Below, piece after piece: positions 20,175 to 26,739 of a stretch of DNA of 30,705 nucleotides. How positions within the stretch are numbered: the first letter of the stretch is position 1; each line of letters starts with the position of its first letter. The notes beneath the pieces are model-generated. The model saw only the letters and a program-made list of their open reading frames with translations. It was not told the DNA's origin and did no database searches. This DNA is from a virus, in IMG/VR virus record IMGVR_UViG_3300031673_000328, positions 1-30,705 of that record, one strand, 5' to 3'. The translations under genes were made by a program, and so were the position numbers.

Positions 20175-20501
20175 TTATACTTTAAAGGAAGATCCACAAC
20201 TACAGGTCTGAGTTGCATTGGGGTTGATAAATTTGAAGCCAGAACCGTTCAAACCACCCTCGTAATCAAGAGTCATGCCTATAAGGTATAGATAGCTCTT
20301 ATTATCAATTATTACTTTTACATTGTCTGCTTCGAGAACTTTGTCATTTTCGTTGGTCTGATCTGTGAAGTCCATTTTATAGTTGAAGCCAGAGCATCCA
20401 CCTACATTAATAGCTATACGTAACATGTATTCAGAGGAAAGATTTTCCTCTTCCCGTGATTTTACTATCTGCTTTAATGCGTTTTCAGTTACATTTATCA
20501 T
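20175..20501 (-). CDS. A-type Fe-S carrier (IscA/ErpA/HesB family)
   Basis: A 108-residue protein with all hallmarks of the family: MINVTENALKQI start, GGCSGFNY with Cys36, and a C-terminal TCSCGSSF with Cys100 and Cys102. These three Cys and the length match bacterial IscA/ErpA almost position for position. Such proteins carry iron or an Fe-S cluster to apoenzymes in the cytoplasm. I chose the ATG at 20501 because it overlaps the upstream TGA and begins the domain; a longer reading from 20558 adds 19 unrelated residues. HesB/IscA-like genes are known as host-derived auxiliary genes in some marine phages. Nearby phage proteins with Cys clusters are possible recipients. Confidence 0.9.
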   Translation of the reverse strand: MINVTENALKQIVKSREEENLSSEYMLRIAINVGGCSGFNYKMDFTDQTNENDKVLEADNVKVIIDNKSYLYLIGMTLDYEGGLNGSGFKFINPNATQTCSCGSSFKV

Positions 20502-20791
20502 CTTGGCCTGCCTACTATTTTCAATAAGCATCGTTTGTTGAAAATAATAGATGTACAAGGATACAATGTAAGTCCTTTAGTTAGAATAGTGTGATCATCC
20601 ATGTGTTGTGTACCGATATAAATATTTCTATTGCTATTATTTTGAATATAAACTTCATCATTGAATTTCATAGCCACAACTGAACATGGGTCAAAATCAT
20701 TAGATGATACAAATAGAGGTTCAAAATGTTGATCAACTGGATACCCTAATCGACTAAGTGTATTTAATAAATTTAAAGTTACCTCAATCAT
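20498..20791 (-). CDS. Hypothetical small protein
   Basis: A 97-residue protein that I do not recognise. It has a helical start (VTLNLLNTLSRLGYPVD) followed by short strands (DFDPCSVVAMKFNDEVYIQNNSNRNIYIGTQHM, then LTLYPCTSIIF). Three Cys are present but spaced widely. It overlaps both neighbours by 4 nt (ATGA), so it is translated with the Fe-S carrier gene downstream. A link to that carrier is possible from coupling alone. Confidence 0.55.
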   Translation of the reverse strand: MIEVTLNLLNTLSRLGYPVDQHFEPLFVSSNDFDPCSVVAMKFNDEVYIQNNSNRNIYIGTQHMDDHTILTKGLTLYPCTSIIFNKRCLLKIVGRPR

Positions 20792-20997
20792 GATATATCT
20801 TTCTTTTTGCCATTATAAAGTGCTTCGCTTAAATCCTTAAATGCTTGTGGTGATATATATAGTTTATCTGGTCGACCAAAATTATTTAATGCAGCATTAA
20901 ACACTGAATCAAACATATTAGGTTTATACAGTTTCAATCTTTCGAGCGTATCTAATAGTCCTTGTGTATATTCGTCTATCGTTGAAAAATCACCCAT
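20788..20997 (-). CDS. Hypothetical small helical protein
   Basis: A 69-residue protein. I set the start at 20997 because GGAGGGAAG stands directly before that ATG; an upstream ATG at 21027 would place this ribosome-binding site within the gene. The product is helical (TIDEYTQGLLDTLERLKLY, then SPQAFKDLSEALYNGKK), with FGRPDKLYISPQ between the helices. No family recognised. It overlaps the next gene by 4 nt. Confidence 0.55.
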   Translation of the reverse strand: MGDFSTIDEYTQGLLDTLERLKLYKPNMFDSVFNAALNNFGRPDKLYISPQAFKDLSEALYNGKKKDIS

Positions 20998-21047
20998 CTT
21001 CCCTCCAAAAATAATCAAATATGGCATTCTTAATAAGTTCTATCATC

Positions 21048-21251
21048 TTACTTTTTTTCATCTGCAATTGCCTTTGACATTGTTAAAAACACTGATCCCT
21101 TATTAATATCCCCAAGTGGTGTACTTAATAAATATCTAATAGAATCACCAATATGATCGCCCATTAAGAAAGCAAAAGATTTAGGTGCAAGATTCAATCT
21201 CATAAATGTCATATGTAATCTATCTCTAACAGCTATATCTTTTTCTGTCAT
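21048..21251 (-). CDS. Hypothetical small protein
   Basis: A 67-residue protein with no family I recognise. Sequence features are a basic helical start (DIAVRDRLHMTFMRLNLAP) and a moderately hydrophobic middle (KSFAFLMGDHIGDSIRYLLSTPLGD), without a convincing membrane segment. Its start overlaps the lipoprotein stop by 4 nt. A small host-interaction protein is possible, but there is no evidence beyond its presence in an accessory block. Confidence 0.5.
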   Translation of the reverse strand: MTEKDIAVRDRLHMTFMRLNLAPKSFAFLMGDHIGDSIRYLLSTPLGDINKGSVFLTMSKAIADEKK

Positions 21252-21517
21252 ATAGCCTCATTTCTGTCATATTTTTCAAAATTAGGTTTGATGTTTTCGT
21301 GTTCTAGTTTTATAAGATACAATTCCATACACATAGCATCTAACATATCATAATTCAATGTTTGTACAGTTGCTTCTGGTTTAAAAGCCAAGACAAGTTC
21401 AACACTAGCATCAGCACAGCCACTTATATAACCTGAATACTTAAGATAAGTATGAGGTTGTGGAGTTGTTGCACACGCTGATAAACCCAACATTAATAAT
21501 ACACTAATCCACTTCAT
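21248..21517 (-). CDS. Small lipoprotein
   Basis: An 89-residue protein with a textbook lipoprotein signal: MKWISVLLMLGLSAC, with lipobox LSAC and Cys15 as the lipidated residue. The mature ~75 residues (TTPQPHTYLKYSGYISGCADASVELVLAF) hold two further Cys (GCAD, AMCME) that could form a disulfide in the periplasm. Phage lipoproteins serve as outer spanins (Rz1) or as exclusion proteins. No i-spanin gene lies beside it and it is not Pro-rich like Rz1, so exclusion or an envelope role seems the better guess. The start overlaps the end of the sigma-like gene by 14 nt. Confidence 0.65.
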   Translation of the reverse strand: MKWISVLLMLGLSACATTPQPHTYLKYSGYISGCADASVELVLAFKPEATVQTLNYDMLDAMCMELYLIKLEHENIKPNFEKYDRNEAI

Positions 21518-21860
21518 TGTCCATATCCTTTACAATCTTAAATTCCTTAATTTTATTTAATGCTTCTTTTTCAACTGATTTAACCGTATCAACAGATACA
21601 TTGTTCATATGAGCTATTTCTTTATCAGAAGGCGGTGTATGTAAATAGTCTTTTGTATACTTAAAAAAACAGTAGTTAGACATCTGGTGATTGACAGCCC
21701 AAGGACAACCGGGAAGCTTATTCTCTTCCACCTCTGTTAACTCTTTACTGCTATTGCGAAGAGCTTTCAATCTCATAACAGCTAACGGACAATAGTCACA
21801 AGGAAGCTCTTCTAGCTTTCTTGGACATCGCTTATCCATTTCGTTATCCTCTTTGCTCAT
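21504..21860 (-). CDS. Cys-rich protein with sigma-region-4-like helix-turn-helix
   Basis: A 118-residue protein. The C-terminal ~45 residues (PSDKEIAHMNNVSVDTVKSVEKEALNKIKE) read as a sigma-70 region 4-type helix-turn-helix: [ST]-D-x-E-I-A-x-x-x-x-[VI]-S-V-x-T-V-[KR]-x-x-E-K-x-A-L-x-K-[IL]. The N-terminal half has six Cys, including CPRKLEELPCDYCPL, then PGCPW and NYCFF, spaced as in a zinc or Fe-S site. A protein of this kind may direct host RNA polymerase to phage promoters. Two starts are reasonable: 21860 (GGAG at good distance) and 21839 (AGAGG). An IscA-type carrier is encoded 1 kb downstream, which makes an Fe-S site worth testing. Confidence 0.6.
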   Translation of the reverse strand: MSKEDNEMDKRCPRKLEELPCDYCPLAVMRLKALRNSSKELTEVEENKLPGCPWAVNHQMSNYCFFKYTKDYLHTPPSDKEIAHMNNVSVDTVKSVEKEALNKIKEFKIVKDMDNEVD

Positions 21861-22386
21861 CCAATATCTCCATGATCCTTTGAACTCGGTCAATATCTGC
21901 ACCATTGACTTCATAATATGGCATATTATATTTATTTAGGAAGTTAAGGGTTCTTTTATCAACATCTAAAGCTTCATCTTCAGATTGATAGCGTCCTCTA
22001 GCATCATATGGCTTATTTCTACCCAATAATATATTGATGTGTTTAACACCTTCATCACTTGCCTTATTGAGAAACTTAATTGCTGCTTCTTCAATTATAG
22101 AATCGCCATGATAAAATACTTCATATATAGGAGCTAAAAGAATAGGTGAGTCGGTAACTATATAATCAACCTTACCATATAGCGTATGCTCTAGCTTACA
22201 CTGTTCTCCGAATATATTAACTTGATCAAATTGGCCTATTTTAGTACCTTGCCAAGCTAAAACCTTAACATATTCCCTAACAAGCTCAACGTTCATACCA
22301 GCCAGCTTCATATTGTAATAAAGACCAGCGGCCGTGGTAGATTTACCTATTCCACTGCCGCCCAGCATATTTACGACTACAGTCAT
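21844..22386 (-). CDS. AAA_28-type P-loop ATPase/kinase
   Basis: A 180-residue protein with Walker A GGSGIGKST at ~9-17, preceded by the strand VVVNML. VREYVKVLAWQGT and IVTDSPILLAP supply a DSP motif like the Walker B/DRx segment of NadR- and deoxynucleoside-kinase-like enzymes. Later, GRNKPYDARGRYQSEDEALDVDKR resembles the lid with arginines, then YYEVNG ends the sheet. This fits the AAA_28 family common in phages, thought to phosphorylate small molecules such as nucleosides or NMN derivatives. Substrate is unknown. It overlaps the sigma-like gene by 17 nt and belongs with the other nucleotide-related genes upstream. Confidence 0.75.
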   Translation of the reverse strand: MTVVVNMLGGSGIGKSTTAAGLYYNMKLAGMNVELVREYVKVLAWQGTKIGQFDQVNIFGEQCKLEHTLYGKVDYIVTDSPILLAPIYEVFYHGDSIIEEAAIKFLNKASDEGVKHINILLGRNKPYDARGRYQSEDEALDVDKRTLNFLNKYNMPYYEVNGADIDRVQRIMEILDEQRG

Positions 22387-22394
22387 TGTGCCTA

Positions 22395-22979
22395 TTATCC
22401 TTCTTGGTTGTTTTCTTCTAAACTTTCCTCAACTTCTTTCTTTAATCGTAGGCCTATGATATCAATAACATGCTTGGTTCCTTGAATATCAGTTTCAATT
22501 TTATCGCCAACCGCACTACCTAGCAATTTCTCTCTTAGATCTGGAGTATTACACTCCGCCATTGCAAATTTTGATCGAAAAATACCTTGATCTTCATCTG
22601 TATCAGGAGTAGATGAAGAGATAATAACAATGCTATCTTCATTTATAAGACCAGCTGGATCAACTTCATATCCTTTAGCTAAATCTTCTTTAGCAGAGGC
22701 TTTTTCGAAATCAGCTAATTTAAACTCTTCAGCTTTAGCGTTAACCGCTTCTTTATCGAAAGAACCAAGTTCTAACATGGCTAGAGTTCGATATTGGAAA
22801 TCGTTACTCATTCCCATGACTCCACCAACATCTTGCTGTAATGCAGAAACCTGATTAGTAAGATGTTTTACCATCATTTGTGACATTTGTAATGCCATTT
22901 GCGAATTCTGAACTGCAACCTCAAGTTCCTTAAGGCGCTGCTTTGTTGGTTTCGCAGCTGCTTGTCTCATTCCCTTCAT
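22395..22979 (-). CDS. Hypothetical coiled-coil protein with FKBP/Gre-like C-terminal pattern
   Basis: A 194-residue protein. Residues ~1-60 form a basic start and coiled coil (KQRLKELEVAVQNSQMALQMSQMMVKHLTNQVSALQQ). Residues ~120-185 form a beta-rich domain (SIVIISSSTPD, IFRSKFAMAECNTPDLREKLLGSAVGDKI, then GTKHVIDIIGLRLK). The order of a charged helix, L-L-G-x-x-V-G-D-x-I, then strands resembles FKBP/SlyD or the C-terminal domain of GreA. A coiled coil before such a domain recalls GreA, which enters the RNA polymerase secondary channel, but the match is loose. Function remains open. It overlaps the gene upstream by one base. Confidence 0.5.
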   Translation of the reverse strand: MKGMRQAAAKPTKQRLKELEVAVQNSQMALQMSQMMVKHLTNQVSALQQDVGGVMGMSNDFQYRTLAMLELGSFDKEAVNAKAEEFKLADFEKASAKEDLAKGYEVDPAGLINEDSIVIISSSTPDTDEDQGIFRSKFAMAECNTPDLREKLLGSAVGDKIETDIQGTKHVIDIIGLRLKKEVEESLEENNQEG

Positions 22980-23278
22980 TATTTATCTCCTTGTAATGAC
23001 TGTATTGATTTCATTATACGTGTAATTTCTTCTGTACTGTCGCAACCTATAACATCATCTGTTATTGGAGTGCTATAGCATATATTTGAATTTTTTTCAT
23101 CACCCTTCAATACCGCAGCTTCATATTTACCATAAGCGCCATTACCCTGAACAACAGATACTCCATATCCATTATTAAAGAATAATCTTGCTTGAGTAGA
23201 GAAACCACCAAACAAAGCACCAGCCATACTGTCGGCATGTGGGTGTTTTTGAAAGTTTAGATCATTAAATGTCTTCAT
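22979..23278 (-). CDS. Conserved phage protein of unknown function
   Basis: A 99-residue protein whose pattern I recall from small hypothetical proteins in many phages: FGGFSTQARLFFNNGYGVSVVQG, then YEAAVLKGDE, then ICYSTPITDDVIG. The order of an aromatic strand (ARLFF-NGYGVSV), a Y/G-rich turn, a second strand (YEAAVLKG) and a PITDDV helix start is steady in that family, and no function is known to me. It is a soluble alpha/beta protein lying between a HAD phosphatase and a coiled-coil gene. Confidence 0.65.
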   Translation of the reverse strand: MKTFNDLNFQKHPHADSMAGALFGGFSTQARLFFNNGYGVSVVQGNGAYGKYEAAVLKGDEKNSNICYSTPITDDVIGCDSTEEITRIMKSIQSLQGDK

Positions 23279-23280
23279 AT

Positions 23281-23631
23281 TTACTCCTTAAATTGTCTTT
23301 CTGGCATCCAGTGTGTTGCTTCTTGATCGTCATAATACCAATCTGGTTTTGTAAGTACTGCGTCTACATATTTTTCTAAGGATAAAGCTCGTATTACTGC
23401 ATTCGCCCAATCAACTCCACCCTTAGACCAAATAATAACGATGTGTCCCGCATGTGAGTGATCCTTCAAAGCCTTAACATTTGCCCAAATGGCCTTTTTA
23501 TAGAAAATATGGCCATTATTGACCACTTTTACGGCATTTTCATCACTTTTATTGCAAGATTGCCACTCTAATAGAGTATCATCTACATCGAAATAGGCGG
23601 TTCTTCCGGACCTACAGGAAAACATATTCAT
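23281..23631 (-). CDS. HAD-family hydrolase, nucleotidase-like
   Basis: A 116-residue protein with haloacid-dehalogenase motifs: motif I YFDVDDTLLEW with Asp15 and Asp17 as nucleophile and acid/base, motif II IVIIWSKGG with the Ser, and a late KPDWYYDDQEA with Lys and the Asp pair. The length suits a minimal capless phosphatase. It overlaps by 4 nt the thymidylate-kinase-like gene just upstream, so the pair could act in nucleotide turnover. T4 pseT/PNKP-type 3' phosphatases also use this fold, so a polynucleotide substrate is possible. Confidence 0.8.
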   Translation of the reverse strand: MNMFSCRSGRTAYFDVDDTLLEWQSCNKSDENAVKVVNNGHIFYKKAIWANVKALKDHSHAGHIVIIWSKGGVDWANAVIRALSLEKYVDAVLTKPDWYYDDQEATHWMPERQFKE

Positions 23632-24494
23632 CCCATTTTCTCTTTTATTCGCTGAGCATAGATCTTTAAGATCTGTACTTCATCTTCTGTGAAAGTTTTT
23701 TCACTCTTTTTCTCAAATAGTCGTTCTAATTGATCTTCTAAAAATCCCCGAATATCTTTTTCAATGTTGTTATAAACGCTGTCTTTCTTTTTAAGGATTT
23801 TGCTTCCGAGTATAGCTCGGATAGCATTTGCCCGTGATAACCGCTCTTCCATAGACGCAACACTTCTGCTCTTACTGGTCTCGTTAGGTGTTTCGGCGTC
23901 TTTATTAGATCCAACAGTATTAGTGTTTCCTCCATCTGCATCAGTATCTTTTTTGTCTTTTTGTAGTTTGTCTTTTCTATCTTTTGTCTCTGCTTCCAAC
24001 TTGTCGCTTTCTTCTGCAAGCGCCGAAAAGTCACTAAGCTGTTTGCGTTCAAATCCTCTTTCAAGTTCAAGTTTATCATATAACCTCGCAGCTTGTACAA
24101 ATTGAATTCTATTAATTGGCTCTTTATTGGCAACACATCGTTTCCAGTGAGCTTCTGTATCTTCAGGAACCATAAGGTATTTAACTGCTTCTTGATTGTA
24201 TTCAAGCTGTGCTAGATAGTCTAGATCTTCATTGTTGAGTAGTGGCATCCTGAGGAATACTTCAGGCCAGATTAGTTCACCATATACTGTTCTGTCAAAT
24301 ACTACGTTTTGACCAGAATATAAACTATACATCTCAACCATTTCTTCTAAATAAGAAGGTCCAGCATAGCCAGGTTCGAAATATTTCTTATTTGGGGCTT
24401 CCATATGGACAACTTCATAACCCTGTTTCCTATATATATCTGCAACAGACGATTTGCCTGAACGATCTAGTCCTTCTAATAGAATCCAACTCAT
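23628..24494 (-). CDS. Thymidylate-kinase-like protein with extra C-terminal domain
   Basis: A 288-residue protein. Residues 1-155 resemble dTMP kinase: P-loop GLDRSGKSS at ~8-16, VVFDRTVYGE at ~64-73 as the DR[SY] motif, and later WKRC/NRI basic residues where the lid lies. Typical TMKs have ~205-215 residues, so the kinase part is compact. Residues ~156-215 are a charged, low-complexity linker rich in Lys, Asp, Asn and Thr. Residues ~215-288 form a separate helical domain (ERLSRANAIRAILGSK, then IEKDIRGFLEDQLERLF, then DEVQILKIYAQRIKEK), which is not part of known kinases. It overlaps the small membrane-protein gene upstream by 4 nt. dNMP kinase activity is inferred. Confidence 0.75.
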   Translation of the reverse strand: MSWILLEGLDRSGKSSVADIYRKQGYEVVHMEAPNKKYFEPGYAGPSYLEEMVEMYSLYSGQNVVFDRTVYGELIWPEVFLRMPLLNNEDLDYLAQLEYNQEAVKYLMVPEDTEAHWKRCVANKEPINRIQFVQAARLYDKLELERGFERKQLSDFSALAEESDKLEAETKDRKDKLQKDKKDTDADGGNTNTVGSNKDAETPNETSKSRSVASMEERLSRANAIRAILGSKILKKKDSVYNNIEKDIRGFLEDQLERLFEKKSEKTFTEDEVQILKIYAQRIKEKMG

Positions 24495-24730
24495 TTTAAT
24501 TTCCTTCTACCTGAAATTTTTGGCATATTCTTATATGAAAATTTATACGCATAAGGGGCGGCGAACTGCATTAATAGTCCAAATAAAACTAAAGTAAAAT
24601 ACTGCTTTTTCGCAACTTGGTCTTTGCCCCTATATGCTAGGAAAAACCAATAGTACCACTTATTGAAGTGTCTAATTGAACGCCATTCTGATATGAAATG
24701 ATAATTTTCATTGAACTTTTTAAATACCAT
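24491..24730 (-). CDS. Small membrane protein
   Basis: A 79-residue protein with an aromatic-rich start (FNENYHFISEWRSIRHFNKWYYWFFLAYRG) and one clear hydrophobic segment at ~45-62 (YFTLVLFGLLMQFAAPYAYKF), ending very basic (KISGRRKLK). WYYWFFLA could be a second membrane-associated stretch. The ATG lies in a 17-bp palindrome and has no ribosome-binding site; TATAAT stands 6 nt before it, so a leaderless message is likely if this start is used. Function unknown. Confidence 0.6.
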   Translation of the reverse strand: MVFKKFNENYHFISEWRSIRHFNKWYYWFFLAYRGKDQVAKKQYFTLVLFGLLMQFAAPYAYKFSYKNMPKISGRRKLK

Positions 24731-24742
24731 AATGGTATTATA
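24723..24742 (-). promoter_or_regulatory. -10 box abutting a 17-bp palindrome and start codon
   Basis: On the minus strand TATAAT (24742-24737) stands exactly 6 nt before the ATG at 24730. AATACCAT and ATGGTATT (24723-24739) form an 8-bp palindrome with one central base, which overlaps the -10 and start codon as an operator might. A -35 is not evident. Confidence 0.45.
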
Positions 24743-24767
24743 CGAAGATCAAATTGATTAAGGTATG

Positions 24768-26687
24768 TTAGTTATTAAGAGGGTTCTTAATTTTTTTACC
24801 ATCAACAGTAACAGCACTAGATGCACCAGTTGCTTTAGCAATATCTTTAGTTGATTTTGCATGCTGTACTGCGTTATAGGCAGCTTGGCCTTTTACTTGA
24901 TTCATCTCAGCTTTATGTTTTTCTTCTTCGCGTTGATGTTCACCTTCATCTAATTGCTTTTGATGTTCAGCTGCTTCCGCTTCTGCTTGAGACTGTGCAG
25001 ATTGAGCTTTCATTTGCTCATCCATTTGCTTCTCTTGCTTCTTCATCTGATCTACACTCATTAGCATTTGCTGCCAATTTAAGAATGCAGGATCAGCAGG
25101 AATGTATTGTAGTTCTTTCTTTTTAGAAGCATCTTTGTCATTAAAGAATACTTCTCTGATCTCACCACGTGTCATATTTTTCTCTACTAAAGCCCAGAAT
25201 GCCTGGTTCATAGTGAGATCACCAACGGGATGTTTGATCTTTTCTTTTCTAGCAGCACACAGTAAGTCATTCATAGACTTGTTTACTGTCATTTCGGCTT
25301 GTAGTAATGCCACTTCAGTTTGTGGTGTTTCGTCTGTATAGCCTTCAAATTGAAATTTATATTTCTTAGCATATTCAGGGTCAATAGCTGGCATTATATC
25401 GCTATTTATGAAATCCTCAATAAACATTAATATAGGATATAATCCTTTTTCTCTTGAGAATTCAATCTTGCTGGCGTGACCATCAGTGCTGGCTATATTT
25501 TTACCACCGGTAACTAAAAGATCTAAACCAATTTCGGTTGGATCAATCTGGAACTGAGTACACACTGCACGCATTAGATGCATATTGTAGTTTAAATACT
25601 CCATGTCTTTAGAGCCACCAGCCATTGGCACCCATTGAACATCATCTAAACCAGAGATGATAGGTGTTCTCCAAGCATTTTGTGAACCGTTTATTAAGTT
25701 GTAAAACTGACGACGAAATGCTGTAAGCTGGGAAGCAGTGACAGTTCCCTTTAAGTGTAATACACCTTTAGCCGCTTGACCATGAGTAAAGAAGTTAGAA
25801 TTGTAATGCTCAGTATTCATGTGATGAGTAATATTCATTACTGCCATCTCTAACGGAGAATAACAATAACCATTACTGTCTTGAAAATTTTGAGGATTAA
25901 AAAGTTTAAAGATCATGTCCTCGTCGCCGAAAACAGCCAAGGGACGATTGTCGTATGATACTTGTACATATTTGTAGTAATCTAAATCAGGTTGATTATG
26001 TTGATATTTCATTTCAGGATCATTGTCTGATTTAGGTGCAATGGTACCTTGGATTGACTTAATATGACCTTCAATTTGAGATTTAGGTGCATCTTTATTA
26101 ATATGATACACGCCTTCGGCTGGCAAAGGTCTAAACCTATGCAAAGCGCCTCTGCGAGTTAAAATCTTTTCAACAGTGATATTGCCAAATGTCATGGCAT
26201 CTCTTATTGTGAGCTTAAGAAACTCACCAAATAACATTCTGTCATCATCCGGGGTGTTCTTTATGCGTCCACAATTATATATAAATGCCTGAATATTCTC
26301 AATTTCTTCTCGTTCTTCTTTAGAATACTCTTCTGTTAAGTCGTGTTTAACAACTCTAAAGCCCATATCAAACTTCTTGAGTTGAGGTCTAGAGAACCTT
26401 AAAAGTATATCTACTCTGTTCTGTATGATGGCAGAAACCAACCAGTCTCTGAGAGAGACGTCTTTCAATGTCTTATTTGAGAGTCGAGATAGTCGGAACT
26501 TAAATAAAGTCTGTTGACTAGCTTGAGTAAAGAACGGGTCTGTGAGGATAGCTTTACGGCCAATCTCTGGATTGTCGTCATCCGGCATGTGATCCCTGTT
26601 CTCAGGGATAGCATCAGCATCAGCCTTATAAAGCTGCTCTAACTCATCATTTATGCCTTTTTTGAACCAATCTTCGAAAATACCCAA
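24768..26687 (-). CDS. Portal protein
   Basis: A 639-residue protein directly after the terminase, of the size and design of phage portals. Residues ~30-100 lead into WLVSAIIQNRVDILLRFSRPQ, the wing start of many portals. The stem and crown region includes FGEFLKLTIRDAMTFGNITVEKI, then RFRPLPAEGVYHINKD, then YVQVSYDNRPLAVFGDEDMIFK, then YCYSPLEMAVMNITHHM and the hydrophobic FFTHGQAAKGVLHLKG. Residues ~375-420 (FQIDPTEIGLDLLVTGGKN) match the common P-x-x-[IL]-G pattern. The C-terminal ~100 residues are Gln/Glu/Lys-rich coiled coil. The start is TTG with GGAGAG 5 nt upstream; no ATG lies nearby in frame. It forms the dodecameric DNA gate of the head. Confidence 0.9.
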   Translation of the reverse strand: MGIFEDWFKKGINDELEQLYKADADAIPENRDHMPDDDNPEIGRKAILTDPFFTQASQQTLFKFRLSRLSNKTLKDVSLRDWLVSAIIQNRVDILLRFSRPQLKKFDMGFRVVKHDLTEEYSKEEREEIENIQAFIYNCGRIKNTPDDDRMLFGEFLKLTIRDAMTFGNITVEKILTRRGALHRFRPLPAEGVYHINKDAPKSQIEGHIKSIQGTIAPKSDNDPEMKYQHNQPDLDYYKYVQVSYDNRPLAVFGDEDMIFKLFNPQNFQDSNGYCYSPLEMAVMNITHHMNTEHYNSNFFTHGQAAKGVLHLKGTVTASQLTAFRRQFYNLINGSQNAWRTPIISGLDDVQWVPMAGGSKDMEYLNYNMHLMRAVCTQFQIDPTEIGLDLLVTGGKNIASTDGHASKIEFSREKGLYPILMFIEDFINSDIMPAIDPEYAKKYKFQFEGYTDETPQTEVALLQAEMTVNKSMNDLLCAARKEKIKHPVGDLTMNQAFWALVEKNMTRGEIREVFFNDKDASKKKELQYIPADPAFLNWQQMLMSVDQMKKQEKQMDEQMKAQSAQSQAEAEAAEHQKQLDEGEHQREEEKHKAEMNQVKGQAAYNAVQHAKSTKDIAKATGASSAVTVDGKKIKNPLNN

Positions 26688-26710
26688 AATTACTCTCCGC
26701 TATTTAATCT

Positions 26711-26738
26711 ATTATACCTTATTTGTCCCCATTGACCA
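26711..26738 (-). promoter_or_regulatory. Candidate promoter for the portal gene
   Basis: On the minus strand TATAAT (26716-26711), with a TGGTCA (26738-26733) 16 nt upstream that matches four of six bases of the sigma-70 -35. It lies in the 52-nt gap between terminase stop and portal start. TGACCA occurs twice on the plus strand here (26733-26738 and 26746-26751), which may be a direct repeat for a regulator. Confidence 0.45.
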
Positions 26739-26739
26739 C

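Noticed and set aside
21048-21251. Toxin-antitoxin or anti-defence assignment for the small accessory genes at 20498-21251
   Set aside because: No known motif is visible; the genes are left as hypothetical.
23738-24205. 155-residue open frame within the kinase-like gene, with no frameshift needed
   Set aside because: Low-complexity linker codons leave this frame open; the host frame holds the recognisable kinase and C-terminal domain.
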